Below are positions 37,524-46,085 of a DNA stretch of 64,000 nucleotides, piece by piece (the first letter of the stretch is position 1; every line of letters starts with the position of its first letter). This stretch comes from an uncultured Verrucomicrobiota bacterium (GTDB lineage Bacteria > Verrucomicrobiota > Verrucomicrobiia > Opitutales > Seribacteraceae), in contig CACFTI010000006.1 of assembly GCA_902569115.1 (NCBI GenBank), forward strand, positions 18,314 through 82,313, in the 5' to 3' direction. The notes below the pieces were generated by a model. That model saw only the letters and a program-made list of their open reading frames with translations, searched no databases and was not told the origin of the DNA. The position numbers and the translations under genes were made by a program.

Positions 37524-38273
37524 TTACAGTCCTTGCTTGAGACGGCCCTCCGAAGCCAAGTTCGCGTACAATACAAACATGATTGAGGCGACGGTAAACC
37601 CCACACCGATCTCAACCCCGAGCATGGCATGGTATCGGGCCATTTCCCGGGAGACTGGCAATATTTTGTCCAGTTCTGCATAGTCGAGAAACTCTCCACC
37701 CAGCATCATTGAAAGCAGACCGATCCCACCATAAAGCACGATCCCCATCGCTGCCACGAACAGGCACCTTTCGATGGGAAAACGGGACATCGCCTTTTCC
37801 AAGTCCCATGACAGGGCAATCAGGATAAAACTTGCACCCATGACGACTCCACCCTGGAATCCACCGCCCGGGCTTACATGACCATGTGCCAACACATAAA
37901 AGGCAAAAATCTGAAGAACGGGAACAATCAACCTTACCGTATTAGTGACAATCAGATCAGGTTCAGCCTCCACCTCATGATCTTTTCTTCTCGGGCGCCC
38001 CACAGAGGATCCCCGAAGAATTGCAATCACTGCCATGCCGGCAATGAAAACCACGACTGTTTCAAACATGGTGTCAAATCCACGATAATCTGCCAGGACA
38101 GCCGTTACCATATTGGGGACTTCCGTATCCACTCCGGTATTGGCGATGAAATGACTAGAAACGGGAGATTTGGATGCCGGGGATTCAACATCTCCCCATT
38201 TTGGAAAATCCTGTCCTGCCCAAAGGAGCAATCCACCTATGACAATTACCGGAATGAGGGAGAAAAATTTCAT
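37524..38273 (-). CDS. mrpB: Fusion of MrpA C-terminal (MbhE-like) segment and MrpB
   Basis: A 249-residue membrane protein. The frame is open upstream to 38399, but the added residues are a glycine-rich shadow of the preceding gene, and MKFFSLIPVIVIGGLLLW is a clear start whose ATG overlaps the previous stop by one base. Residues 1-100 match the last part of MrpA (MbhE in archaeal hydrogenases), including AVLADYRGFDTMFETVVVF. Residues 110-245 are MrpB: NTVRLIVPVLQIFAFYVLAHGHVSPGGGFQGGV and a final VLYANLASEG. MrpB is needed for Na/H exchange. The 5' neighbour codes for the DUF4040 part of MrpA, so MrpA is split over several genes. Confidence 0.85.
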   Translation of the reverse strand: MKFFSLIPVIVIGGLLLWAGQDFPKWGDVESPASKSPVSSHFIANTGVDTEVPNMVTAVLADYRGFDTMFETVVVFIAGMAVIAILRGSSVGRPRRKDHEVEAEPDLIVTNTVRLIVPVLQIFAFYVLAHGHVSPGGGFQGGVVMGASFILIALSWDLEKAMSRFPIERCLFVAAMGIVLYGGIGLLSMMLGGEFLDYAELDKILPVSREMARYHAMLGVEIGVGFTVASIMFVLYANLASEGRLKQGL

Positions 38274-38524
38274 CAGTCGTTTGATTTTCTCCTTAAATGA
38301 AAAATAGTGGCTACCAATACCACGGTACTTATCCCTGCACCCACCGTTGCCTCGGTAAAGGCCACATCCACCGCTCCCATCTCCGCCCAGAGCAGGCACA
38401 TCAGAAAACTATACACCCCAAACACGACGGCCGATACGAGTAGATCCTTTACCCAAAGCGAGGTCACCGCTGCCACCACCAGCAACAGAAGTATGAATGT
38501 ATTAAAGATTTCCAGTCCGATCAT
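38273..38524 (-). CDS. MrpA C-terminal DUF4040-type subunit (MbhD-like)
   Basis: An 83-residue protein with three hydrophobic segments. VKDLLVSAVVFGVYSFLMCLLWAEMGAVDVAFTEATVGAGISTVVLVATI is the DUF4040 core that in Bacillus lies inside MrpA; ALTEAAVG-type glutamate is conserved (here FTEATVG). In archaeal membrane-bound hydrogenases the same domain is the separate subunit MbhD. Its ATG overlaps the mrpG stop by four bases and its stop overlaps the start of the mrpB fusion, so it is tightly coupled in the operon. Confidence 0.85.
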   Translation of the reverse strand: MIGLEIFNTFILLLLVVAAVTSLWVKDLLVSAVVFGVYSFLMCLLWAEMGAVDVAFTEATVGAGISTVVLVATIFHLRRKSND

Positions 38525-38940
38525 GACTTCTTCTTTCCTCGCTTCTTCGACTTCTTTAAGTCTTCCTCCGTCATAGGCATCTCATCATCCTCAAAAGCCG
38601 CTCTCATCAATGCATGCGAACTGGTTGGCGTGGTTAAATAAATGAATAAAACAACACCCAAAATCTTTATCAGCAAAAGCCAACTTCCGAGGGAAAAATC
38701 ATCCATTGTCACAAAACCAAAACCACCAAGCATCAGCATAGTCGAAAGTGTATCCCCTTTCCCCGCCGCATGCATACGGGTGTAAAAATCGGGAAATCGA
38801 AGCATCCCCACCGCAGAACCAAGAAAAAAGATCAGCCCCAGAATTCCGCTCACTATACCAACGATTTTCAGCAACATAAACCCTTCGTTTCCGGCATCCG
38901 GCGTGGTAGCCAGGACCAAAGTGGATAACGATTCAATCAT
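38521..38940 (-). CDS. mrpG: MrpG antiporter subunit
   Basis: A 139-residue protein with three helices. The signature FFLGSAVGMLRFPDFYTRMHAAGKGDTLS near residues 40-67 is diagnostic for MrpG (PhaG/MnhG). The C-terminus is charged (KKSKKRGKKKS). MrpG is a structural subunit of the antiporter. The ATG overlaps the mrpF stop by four bases. Confidence 0.92.
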   Translation of the reverse strand: MIESLSTLVLATTPDAGNEGFMLLKIVGIVSGILGLIFFLGSAVGMLRFPDFYTRMHAAGKGDTLSTMLMLGGFGFVTMDDFSLGSWLLLIKILGVVLFIYLTTPTSSHALMRAAFEDDEMPMTEEDLKKSKKRGKKKS

Positions 38941-39254
38941 GAAGCCTTAGCCTCCTTTTTTGCTTTTTCCCGGGCTTCCATTTCTTTCAAAGAAATCGTT
39001 CGGTTCAAGTACCTTGATACAATGATCGCAGCCACGAAGTTGAGGAGGGCATAAGTAAGGGCAAAGTCCACAAACATTTCCACCCGGTCATACAAAGTAC
39101 CAATGATCACGAGTAATACCGCGGTTTTCGTTCCAATCACATTAACCGCCAAGATACGGTCAAAACCAGTGGGGCCTACACAAATCCGGTAAATTACTGG
39201 AATCATTAGGACGAACAGACAAGTGCCCATAATTATGGCAAACCACTCCGTCAT
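38937..39254 (-). CDS. mrpF: MrpF antiporter subunit
   Basis: A 105-residue protein with three membrane helices. CVGPTGFDRILAVNVIGTKTAVLLVIIG near residues 26-53 matches the MrpF signature (GP-x-DR-x3-N), and DFALTYALLNFVAAIIVSRYL follows. It ends in a charged tail (KAKKEAKAS). The ATG overlaps the mrpE stop by four bases. MrpF is a structural component needed for transport. Confidence 0.92.
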   Translation of the reverse strand: MTEWFAIIMGTCLFVLMIPVIYRICVGPTGFDRILAVNVIGTKTAVLLVIIGTLYDRVEMFVDFALTYALLNFVAAIIVSRYLNRTISLKEMEAREKAKKEAKAS

Positions 39255-39760
39255 CGATTTTCCAACACCTCTGGTTCAAAAACCTCTGCCACTTTTCTTT
39301 CAATGGCACCGGTAAGCAGATCATCCTCTAAAAATTGGCTCATAGTGTGCACATGAAAAATATCGCCCCGAATCAGCATGGTAATGGTTCCCGGGGTTAA
39401 AGTAATCGAGTTGGCGAGTACAAACTTAGCAAAATCTGTTTTCAGATAAGTTTCAAAAGTCACAACCCTTGGAGACATTTCCTCATATCCTTTCTTAGTC
39501 ATGGCCAACTTAAAAACATGTAGGTTGGCCTTTACCACTTCCCAAGTAATCCAAGGAAGATATCGAATGAAGGTCCAGGCTTCACGCAAACGGGCAGACA
39601 TCCCCTTTTTCCGGTCGTGAAAGAGGAGATCATGGGAAACCCATGCCACTACAAAACAGGAGATAAGCCCCAATCCCAGATGAAACACATCGAATTTTCC
39701 CGAAAGGATAACCCAGTTGAGCAGGAGGAATAAGAAAATGAGGATTGGATACACTACCAT
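39251..39760 (-). CDS. mrpE: MrpE antiporter subunit
   Basis: A 169-residue protein from the ATG at 39760; a TTG at 39811 would add 17 residues, but MrpE usually begins just before its first helix, as with MVVYPILIFLFLLLNWVILSG here. After two helices, ARLREAWTFIRYLPWITWEVVKANLHVFKL and VLANSITLTPGTITMLI are the family segments; the last is the MrpE hallmark. It is the first gene of the ten-gene antiporter operon. The complex exports Na (or K) in exchange for protons and supports pH and salt tolerance, which fits a marine habitat. Confidence 0.88.
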   Translation of the reverse strand: MVVYPILIFLFLLLNWVILSGKFDVFHLGLGLISCFVVAWVSHDLLFHDRKKGMSARLREAWTFIRYLPWITWEVVKANLHVFKLAMTKKGYEEMSPRVVTFETYLKTDFAKFVLANSITLTPGTITMLIRGDIFHVHTMSQFLEDDLLTGAIERKVAEVFEPEVLENR

Positions 39761-40099
39761 TGGAGCAAAATAAATTTTTGCTTCGGGGCAACCCCATACG
39801 GAAAAATTCAATTACTTAACTGATTAAATTTCATAATAATAATTTTTTATTCCTTCAAATAAATCCAAGAAGCAGAATTATAATCATAAAAGGCAGGTTC
39901 CATTTTCTAAATCAGATTGATCCTCTTTCCCGTTAATCTTTTTACATAGAGGATTCTTTGATCCTTGAGACAAAAGTTAAAAAAAGTGAGAGTTAGATGT
40001 GTGTTGCTTTTACTAATTATATTTACATATCTGCACTTATTTGCAAAGTAAACCAAATAAAAATCTTGATTTACTAACTAGTTAAAATAAATTGGAAAA
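39761..40099. other. 339-base intergenic region between divergent mrpE and yaaA
   Basis: No gene seen. It must hold the promoters of the Mrp operon (left) and yaaA (right). The sequence is AT-rich. A seven-base inverted repeat ATCCTCT (39920-39926) and AGAGGAT (39948-39954) with a 21-base spacer is the clearest structure, and a repeated ATTGATCC/TTTGATCC word flanks it. No confident promoter or terminator can be named. Confidence 0.4.
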
Positions 40100-40888
40100 A
40101 TGCTTATCCTTCTATCCCCGGCAAAGACACTCGATTTTGCATCGCCATCTGAAACCAATATTTGTACAGAACCAGAATTTCTCGAATTTTCAAAAAATTT
40201 AGTCAAAGGACTTTCGAGGTTAACTTCCGTTGAAGTTGCGGAGCTTCTGCATATTAGCCCAAAACTAGCTGATTTGAATCGTCAAAGATTTTTAGATTGG
40301 CAAATTAAGCATACCACGAAAAACTCTAAACAAGCTATCCTTGCTTTTAAGGGAGATGTTTATGCAGGACTTGAAGCATGGAAATTTAAGAAGGAAGATT
40401 TTAAATTCGCTCAGAAAAAACTTCGGATGCTGTCTGGACTTTATGGTTTATTAAAACCATTGGACTTAATTCAGCCATATCGATTGGAAATGGGTACCAT
40501 TTATGCAAATCCTCTAGGAAAGGATTTATACTCCTTTTGGGGAGACAAGCTGTCGCAAACCATTAACCGTGATTTAAAAGAAGAGAAATCTAATTTAGTG
40601 GTTAATTTGGCCTCCCAAGAATATTTCAAGGCAGCTCAAGCATCTAAAATTAAAGGAGAAATTATATCACCTTCCTTTCTGGATGAGAAAAATGGGAAAT
40701 ATAAGATAATTAGCTTTTATGTTAAAAAAGCCAGAGGCTACATGGCTAATTACCTGGTAACTAATCGAATCAATAGGATTAATGAACTTTCAAAGTTTAG
40801 TGCACACGGCTACCAGTACTCCAAAGGTGAATCCACCCCAACCACTCCTGTTTTCACGCGCTCGGAAAAACAAAGAGAAGTAGCTTAA
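40100..40888 (+). CDS. yaaA: YaaA family (UPF0246) peroxide stress protein
   Basis: A 262-residue YaaA. It starts MLILLSPAKTLDF, the family signature, and has LAFKGDVYAGL, LRMLSGLYGLLKPLDLIQPYRLEMGT and ISFYVKKARGYMANY, all conserved. YaaA lowers intracellular free iron during hydrogen peroxide stress and binds DNA with an unusual fold. Length matches the family (about 255). It is a lone gene on the plus strand, with minus-strand neighbours both sides. Confidence 0.92.
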   Translation: MLILLSPAKTLDFASPSETNICTEPEFLEFSKNLVKGLSRLTSVEVAELLHISPKLADLNRQRFLDWQIKHTTKNSKQAILAFKGDVYAGLEAWKFKKEDFKFAQKKLRMLSGLYGLLKPLDLIQPYRLEMGTIYANPLGKDLYSFWGDKLSQTINRDLKEEKSNLVVNLASQEYFKAAQASKIKGEIISPSFLDEKNGKYKIISFYVKKARGYMANYLVTNRINRINELSKFSAHGYQYSKGESTPTTPVFTRSEKQREVA

Positions 40889-40924
40889 AAGAACTTTTCA
40901 ATTTAACAGCTAAGTAAAGTTTGC

Positions 40925-41089
40925 TTACTTTTTAGCTTTTTCCATTCTAGCTTGAACTGATTTCCTCTGCATATCCCGATAATAGGATGCATTACCACGT
41001 AACTTAGCAGGTCCTTTTCCTGATTTTCCTCCTTTCCTTCCCATCAATTGTGCGACCTTTGCAAGGGATTTTTTGAATTTCTCGGTCAT
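40925..41089 (-). CDS. Small basic protein, 54 residues
   Basis: A 54-residue frame. It starts MTEKFKKSLAKVAQLMGRKGG, goes on with KSGKGPAKLRGNASYYRDMQR and ends KAKK. It is highly basic with no acidic patches after residue 4 until the end. The ATG overlaps the stop of the upstream small gene by four bases (ATGA), which supports both as real. The Gly/Lys-rich core and R-x-M-Q-R-K helix suggest nucleic-acid or ribosome binding, but no family is recognised. Confidence 0.55.
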   Translation of the reverse strand: MTEKFKKSLAKVAQLMGRKGGKSGKGPAKLRGNASYYRDMQRKSVQARMEKAKK

Positions 41090-41307
41090 AATTCTCGACT
41101 AATACGATTAAACACGCGAAGGATTTTGGCCATTCGATTCGATGAGCTGGCCATCTCCGCAAGAATTTGATCAATCCTCCTCTGTTTATCAAAGGGGATC
41201 GGGTTGGGAGATTTTATCCTTCTTTCCACACCCTGAAGAAGGCGATCCCCCACCCGATCACCTGAAATTCCAAATTTAGATTCTTTTACCCCTCTTTGAT
41301 TTCCCAT
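41086..41307 (-). CDS. Small basic protein, about 73 residues
   Basis: Starts at ATG 41307 (a GTG at 41322 would add five residues and start in an A-run). It is basic and hydrophilic, with VERRIKSPNPIPFDKQRRIDQIL and MASSSNRMAKILRVFNRI; the last 40 residues are probably two helices. It is the first gene of a two-gene unit with the 54-residue protein, coupled by an ATGA overlap. It lies directly downstream of obgE? No: obgE reads in the same direction and ends at 41379 before, so... the pair lies 71 bases after the obgE stop and may be read through from it. Family unknown. Confidence 0.45.
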   Translation of the reverse strand: MGNQRGVKESKFGISGDRVGDRLLQGVERRIKSPNPIPFDKQRRIDQILAEMASSSNRMAKILRVFNRISREL

Positions 41308-41378
41308 TCCTTTTTTTTGCACAAGCGTTTGTGTAAAACAAGTAAAAAATTTATGAGAGTTTTTGTCGTAGAATTTTT

Positions 41379-42368
41379 TTAGGATAAGTTTTCGAGGAGC
41401 TTCTCTTTTAGATGCGGTAATCCATCTTCAAGGAGAGCTGAGATCACATGTAGTTCGATATCAGGAAATCGCTTTTTGAACTCATTAACATACTGAGCTG
41501 CGTTTTCTTCGTCTATTTTATTGCCCACAACAACAAATGGCTTTTCTCCGAGTTTTGGATCGTATTCAACTAATTCCTTCCGCAGGTGCTCGAAATCGTC
41601 ACATGGATTCCGTTCATCGGTTGCCGCAAGATCCAAGAGAAACAAAAGTAATTTACATCTTTCCACATGTCGTAAAAAACGATGACCCAAGCCACGGTTT
41701 TCAGCCGCCCCTTCAATCAACCCTGGGACATCAGCCATGGTGAGCGTTATGAAATCGTCAGGAAACTCAATCACCCCAACTGTTGGAACAAGTGTAGTAA
41801 AGGGATAAGAATCAATTTTGGGAGATGCATTCGACATCACATTAAGAAGGGTTGATTTACCAGCGTTAGGAAAACCTACCAATCCAATATCCGCTATGGT
41901 TTTAAGGGTAAATTTATACTCCCCTTCCATTCCCATTTTCCCTTCGGTAAACTGGCGGGGAGTCTGGTTTACAGAACTTTTAAAAGTGGCATTGCCTCTC
42001 CCCCCTTTTCCTCCCTCTAAAAGAAGAACCTCCTGTTCGTGGTCAAGTAATTCACAAATTAGTTCTCCTGATTCTATTTCCCTAATCTCTGTTCCCATTG
42101 GCACTTTGAGAATACAGGTATCTCCACCTTTTCCATTTTGGTCACTGCCCCGACCCGGTTCTCCGTTTTTGGCCTTCCAGTGTTTTTTAAAATGATAATT
42201 CCGTAAATCGGCTACATTCTCGTCAGCTTGTAAAATAAGATCGCCTCCTTTACCGCCATTGCCTCCATTTGGTCCACCATTAGGCATGTACTTTTGTCGA
42301 AGAAAGGACATGCAACCATCACCCCCATTTCCTGCTTTCAGAAAAACTTTTGTTTCATCATAAAACAT
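41379..42368 (-). CDS. obgE: Obg-family GTPase ObgE/CgtA
   Basis: A 329-residue GTPase. The N-terminal Obg fold is glycine-rich (GGNGGKGGDLILQAD, GGKGGRGNATF). The G domain begins near residue 158 with G1 GFPNAGKST, then G3 DVPGLIEGA and G4 NKID. No C-terminal OCT domain is present, which is common in Gram-negative Obg. It binds the 50S subunit and (p)ppGpp and is involved in ribosome maturation and growth control. The gap before its start contains the ahcY terminator, so it has its own promoter. Confidence 0.95.
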   Translation of the reverse strand: MFYDETKVFLKAGNGGDGCMSFLRQKYMPNGGPNGGNGGKGGDLILQADENVADLRNYHFKKHWKAKNGEPGRGSDQNGKGGDTCILKVPMGTEIREIESGELICELLDHEQEVLLLEGGKGGRGNATFKSSVNQTPRQFTEGKMGMEGEYKFTLKTIADIGLVGFPNAGKSTLLNVMSNASPKIDSYPFTTLVPTVGVIEFPDDFITLTMADVPGLIEGAAENRGLGHRFLRHVERCKLLLFLLDLAATDERNPCDDFEHLRKELVEYDPKLGEKPFVVVGNKIDEENAAQYVNEFKKRFPDIELHVISALLEDGLPHLKEKLLENLS

Positions 42369-42411
42369 GGGTGTTATCCTTATTACTTAGGGCGTCAATG
42401 GTCAACGACTC

Positions 42412-42445
42412 AAAAAAAAGGCAGTCCTGACTAGGACTGCCTTTT
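42412..42445 (-). terminator. Intrinsic terminator of ahcY
   Basis: Perfect 13-base arms AAAAGGCAGTCCT (42416-42428) and AGGACTGCCTTTT (42433-42445) with a four-base loop. On the minus strand the stem is followed by eight Ts (42412-42419). It starts 19 bases after the ahcY stop at 42464. The right arm ends in TTTT, so weak activity on the other strand is possible, but no plus-strand gene needs it. Confidence 0.93.
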
Positions 42446-42463
42446 AGAAAATTTATTAATCTC

Positions 42464-43912
42464 CTAGTAGCGATAGTGCTCTGGTTTGTAAGGACCGCTC
42501 ACAGGCACACCGATGTAATCTGCTTGCTCAGAAGATAGCTCAGTAAGCTTGGCACCCAATTTGTCAAGGTGTAAACGGGCTACTTCCTCATCAAGTTCTT
42601 TGCTCAAACGGGTGACACCAATTTCGCGATCTAAATTATTTCTAATGTCTATTTGAGCAATGGTCTGGTTGGTGAAACTGTTGGACATGACAAAACTTGG
42701 ATGACCGGTTGCACAACCAAGATTGATCAAACGTCCTTCAGCAAGAAGGTAAATACTCTTACCGTCAGCGAATGTAAAACGACTTACAGGTCCACCTGGA
42801 ACAGAATCATCTTTGATGATTTCTTTGGTAACACCAGGCATGTTTTCAAGCTCGGCTACCTGGATCTCATTGTCGAAGTGACCGATGTTACAAACGATGG
42901 CTTGGTCTTTCATTTTACTAATGTGCTCAGCTGTAATGATGTCCTTGTTGCCTGTTGTTGTTACAAATATGTCCGCAGTCTCGAGAGCATCTTCGATGGT
43001 GGTTACCTGGTAACCTGCCATACATGCTTGTAGTGCACAAATTGGATCAATCTCGGATACCATAACTCTGGCTTTCTCGTTGGCTAAGGAGTCAGCTGAT
43101 CCTTTTCCCACGTCACCGTATCCGCAAACCATGGCTACTTTGCCTGAAATTAATACATCTAAGGCACGCTTGATTCCGTCTACCAAAGAGTGACGGCAAC
43201 CATAATTGTTGTCGAATTTTGATTTGGTGACAGAATCATTGACATTGATTGCCTGGAAAAGAAGCTTACCTTCTTCCTGCATTTGAATGAGACGATGTAC
43301 GCCGGTAGTTGTTTCTTCAGAAACTCCTACTACCGCATCCGCGACCTTAGCCCAATGACCAGGCTTCTCAGCAAGTGTTTTCTTGAGGAGTTCCTTAATG
43401 ACCTGCTCTTCCTCGCTTTCAGACGCTGTGTTTACCCAGTCGCTTCCGTTTTCAAGTTCATACCCTTTATGAATTAGTAAGGTGGCGTCTCCACCGTCAT
43501 CAACGATTTGGTCTGGACCGGACCCATCAGGCCAAGTCAATGCATTCCAGGTACAATCCCAATAATCTTCCAGTGTTTCGCCTTTCCATGCAAAAACCGG
43601 AATACCTGCTGCTGCGATTGCAGCGGCGGCGTGGTCTTGGGTTGAGAAAATATTACATGAGCACCATCTGACATCCGCACCGAGTTCAACTAATGTTTCG
43701 ATAAGCACAGCCGTTTGAATTGTCATGTGCAAAGAACCCATAATTTTAACACCAGCAAGTGGTTTAGATGGACCGTATTTTTCGCGGGTTGCCATCAAAC
43801 CTGGCATTTCATGCTCAGCGATGGAAATTTCTTTACGGCCGAATTCAGCAAGAGTGATATCAGCGACTTTGTAGTCAAGGGTTGGGGTGAGTGTTTCTGT
43901 CATAGTGGTCAT
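42464..43912 (-). CDS. ahcY: Adenosylhomocysteinase
   Basis: A 482-residue SAH hydrolase that splits S-adenosylhomocysteine into adenosine and homocysteine. The substrate segment [27 protein letters not shown] holds the NAD site GYGDVGKG near residue 265; the C-terminal [10 protein letters not shown] is the conserved end that closes the cofactor site. A bacterial insert of about 40 residues near residue 150 is present ([20 protein letters not shown] region), as in many proteobacterial forms. It is 42 bases downstream of metK in the same direction and is followed by a strong terminator. Together they form the SAM cycle. Confidence 0.96.
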   Translation of the reverse strand: MTTMTETLTPTLDYKVADITLAEFGRKEISIAEHEMPGLMATREKYGPSKPLAGVKIMGSLHMTIQTAVLIETLVELGADVRWCSCNIFSTQDHAAAAIAAAGIPVFAWKGETLEDYWDCTWNALTWPDGSGPDQIVDDGGDATLLIHKGYELENGSDWVNTASESEEEQVIKELLKKTLAEKPGHWAKVADAVVGVSEETTTGVHRLIQMQEEGKLLFQAINVNDSVTKSKFDNNYGCRHSLVDGIKRALDVLISGKVAMVCGYGDVGKGSADSLANEKARVMVSEIDPICALQACMAGYQVTTIEDALETADIFVTTTGNKDIITAEHISKMKDQAIVCNIGHFDNEIQVAELENMPGVTKEIIKDDSVPGGPVSRFTFADGKSIYLLAEGRLINLGCATGHPSFVMSNSFTNQTIAQIDIRNNLDREIGVTRLSKELDEEVARLHLDKLGAKLTELSSEQADYIGVPVSGPYKPEHYRY

Positions 43913-43954
43913 AAGTAAGATAACGGATAAGGTGAAATAGCAGATCAGATTGAA

Positions 43955-45130
43955 TTAAGAAATGGCTGCTTTTAGGTCCTCAGCTTTATTGGTCTGTTCC
44001 CAAGGTAGCTCAGCTTTACCGAAGTGGCCATAGTGCGTTGTTGATCTGTAAATTGGGCGAAGAAGGTCAAGTTGCGAAACGATCTTCGCAGGCTTGAAAT
44101 TAAATACAGTATGAACTGCATCCTGGATTTTATTCTCTTCCACTTTTTCAGTTCCAAAGCAATCTATGGAAATACTGGTTGGTTGTGGATGACCAATTGC
44201 GTAAGCCACCTGAAGCTCGGCCCGATCGGCCAATCCGGCAGCGACCACATTCTTGGCAACCCATCTGCACATATAGGCAGCCGAGCGATCTACTTTGCTT
44301 GGATCTTTTCCAGAAAAGGCTCCACCGCCATGACGCCCCCAGCCTCCGTATGTGTCCACAATAATTTTTCGACCGGTAAGACCGGAATCTCCTTCCGGTC
44401 CCCCAACTACAAATCGCCCAGTTGGGTTGATCAAATACTCAGTTTCACTGGAAAGAAGTTCTGCAGGAAGGGATGGTTTGATAATTTCCTCTGTAATAAA
44501 TGAACGGATTGTTTCGTTGTCGGCAGCTTCGGCATGTTGCGTAGAAACTACAACATTTTCAATTCCCACCATTTCTCCATTGTCATACTTTAATGCTACC
44601 TGTGACTTACAATCGGGGCGTAACCAAGAAGCATCAGAAGTATTTTTTCGTACATCTGCCATTTTGCGCAAAATACGATGGGCAAACATAACAGGTGCCG
44701 GCATCAATTCATCAGTCTCATTACAGGCGTACCCGAACATGATTCCTTGATCACCTGCACCCTGCTCGGCTGTTCCTTTTCCTTCCGCCGCATCGGCATC
44801 AACTCCTTGACCGATGTCTCGTGACTGAGCAGTCAATTGATTGGTTATAAATACTTTGTCAGCATGAAAAATGTCGTCATCATTGATGTAACCAATTTCA
44901 CGAATTGCCTCACGAACAACCGCTTCGTAATCAAACTTGGATGAAGTAGTAATTTCACCTGCAATCGTCACGCAATTACTTTTGACTAAAGTCTCGCAAG
45001 CAACACGGCTCTTTGGATCCTGTTCTAAACAAGCATCTAAGATGCTGTCAGATATAGAATCTGATACTTTATCAGGATGGCCCTCTCCAACGGATTCAGA
45101 TGAGAAAATAAATGATTTTGGCATAAACAT
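43955..45130 (-). CDS. metK: S-adenosylmethionine synthetase
   Basis: A 391-residue MetK. The N-terminal [18 protein letters not shown], the ATP-binding [12 protein letters not shown] near residue 125, and [25 protein letters not shown] near residue 260-285 are diagnostic. It makes SAM from methionine and ATP. ATG codons at 45130 and 45124 are both possible; [18 protein letters not shown] follows. No SAM riboswitch fold was found upstream; instead a 26-base palindrome lies 37 bases before the start. It is likely cotranscribed with ahcY. Confidence 0.96.
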   Translation of the reverse strand: MFMPKSFIFSSESVGEGHPDKVSDSISDSILDACLEQDPKSRVACETLVKSNCVTIAGEITTSSKFDYEAVVREAIREIGYINDDDIFHADKVFITNQLTAQSRDIGQGVDADAAEGKGTAEQGAGDQGIMFGYACNETDELMPAPVMFAHRILRKMADVRKNTSDASWLRPDCKSQVALKYDNGEMVGIENVVVSTQHAEAADNETIRSFITEEIIKPSLPAELLSSETEYLINPTGRFVVGGPEGDSGLTGRKIIVDTYGGWGRHGGGAFSGKDPSKVDRSAAYMCRWVAKNVVAAGLADRAELQVAYAIGHPQPTSISIDCFGTEKVEENKIQDAVHTVFNFKPAKIVSQLDLLRPIYRSTTHYGHFGKAELPWEQTNKAEDLKAAIS

Positions 45131-45166
45131 ATTTCACCAAAGCTCTAACCAAAAATCAAGTTTATT

Positions 45167-45192
45167 CATCAACGCATCATGATGCGTTGATG
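45167..45192. promoter_or_regulatory. Perfect 26-base palindrome upstream of metK
   Basis: CATCAACGCATCA at 45167-45179 is followed at once by its exact reverse complement TGATGCGTTGATG at 45180-45192. Within it and just after, GATGCGTT occurs twice in tandem (45181-45196). It lies between the rfbA stop (45198) and the metK ATG (45130). No T-run follows it on the minus strand, so a regulator site for metK-ahcY is a better guess than a terminator of rfbA; both are possible. Confidence 0.55.
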
Positions 45193-45197
45193 CGTTT

Positions 45198-46085
45198 TTA
45201 TATTTTCTGAGATTTGTGAAGGATTGCTTGGAGGTACTTTCCGTAAGAGGAAGACCCGTGGGCATAAACCGCTTTTTCGAGTTCTTCCGTAGACATCCAC
45301 TCCTTGTAAAGGGCGATTTCTTCAAGACAGGCGATTTTCAATCCCTGGCGTCGCTCGATCACTTTCACGAAATCCGTGGCGGATGCCAGGTTATCATGAC
45401 TTCCCGTATCCAGCCAAGCCGTGCCCCTTCCCATTACCTCAACTGAAAGATTTCCGGTCTCCAAGTAAACCCGATTTAAATCTGTAATCTCGAGTTCCCC
45501 TCGGGGAGATGGTTTTAGTTCTTTGGCAATGGAACAGACTTGCTGATCGTAAAAATAAAGTCCTGGGACCGCATATTTGGATTTGGGTTCTTCGGGTTTT
45601 TCTTCAAGCGACACCGCTTTTCCAGATTTATCAAACTCCACAACTCCGTAGTTTTCCGGATCCGAGACATGATATCCAAAGATTGTGGCACCTGCCACCT
45701 TTGAATCTGCATCATGCAGAGTTTTCTCCAATTCATGTCCGTAAAAGACATTATCCCCTAATATTAAAGTTGATGGAGAATCTCCAAGAAATTGTTCTCC
45801 GATGAGAAAAGCCTGTGCTAATCCATCCGGACTGGGTTGTTCCTCGTAGGAAAAAGAGACTCCAAATCGAGATCCATCACCCAAAAGTTCCCTGAACATA
45901 GGTAAATCTCGTGGAGTGGAAATGATCAGAATTTCACGAATCCCCGAAAGCATTAATATGGAGACCGGGTAGTAAATCATCGGCTTGTCATAAACCGGCA
46001 TCAACTGCTTGCTTACCGCCATCGTCAGTGGGTAGAGGCGGGTTCCTGATCCGCCAGCCAATACGATTCCTTTGCGGTTGCTCAT
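45198..46085 (-). CDS. rfbA: Glucose-1-phosphate thymidylyltransferase
   Basis: A 295-residue RfbA. The nucleotide-binding start is [16 protein letters not shown], followed by [15 protein letters not shown], both invariant in this enzyme. [14 protein letters not shown] and [20 protein letters not shown] also match. It makes dTDP-glucose from dTTP and glucose-1-phosphate. Its ATG overlaps the rfbB stop by one base (TAATG). It is the last gene of the three-gene dTDP-sugar cassette. Confidence 0.96.
   Translation of the reverse strand: MSNRKGIVLAGGSGTRLYPLTMAVSKQLMPVYDKPMIYYPVSILMLSGIREILIISTPRDLPMFRELLGDGSRFGVSFSYEEQPSPDGLAQAFLIGEQFLGDSPSTLILGDNVFYGHELEKTLHDADSKVAGATIFGYHVSDPENYGVVEFDKSGKAVSLEEKPEEPKSKYAVPGLYFYDQQVCSIAKELKPSPRGELEITDLNRVYLETGNLSVEVMGRGTAWLDTGSHDNLASATDFVKVIERRQGLKIACLEEIALYKEWMSTEELEKAVYAHGSSSYGKYLQAILHKSQKI

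Noticed and set aside
38274..38399. Upstream extension of the mrpB fusion gene by 42 codons
   Set aside because: The added residues are glycine-rich and frame-shifted relative to the DUF4040 gene that occupies this DNA; the ATG at 38273 gives a normal membrane-protein start and a one-base overlap.
45131..45197. SAM or SAH riboswitch upstream of metK
   Set aside because: The 67-base gap is too short for the known SAM-I or SAM-IV folds and holds only the palindrome.
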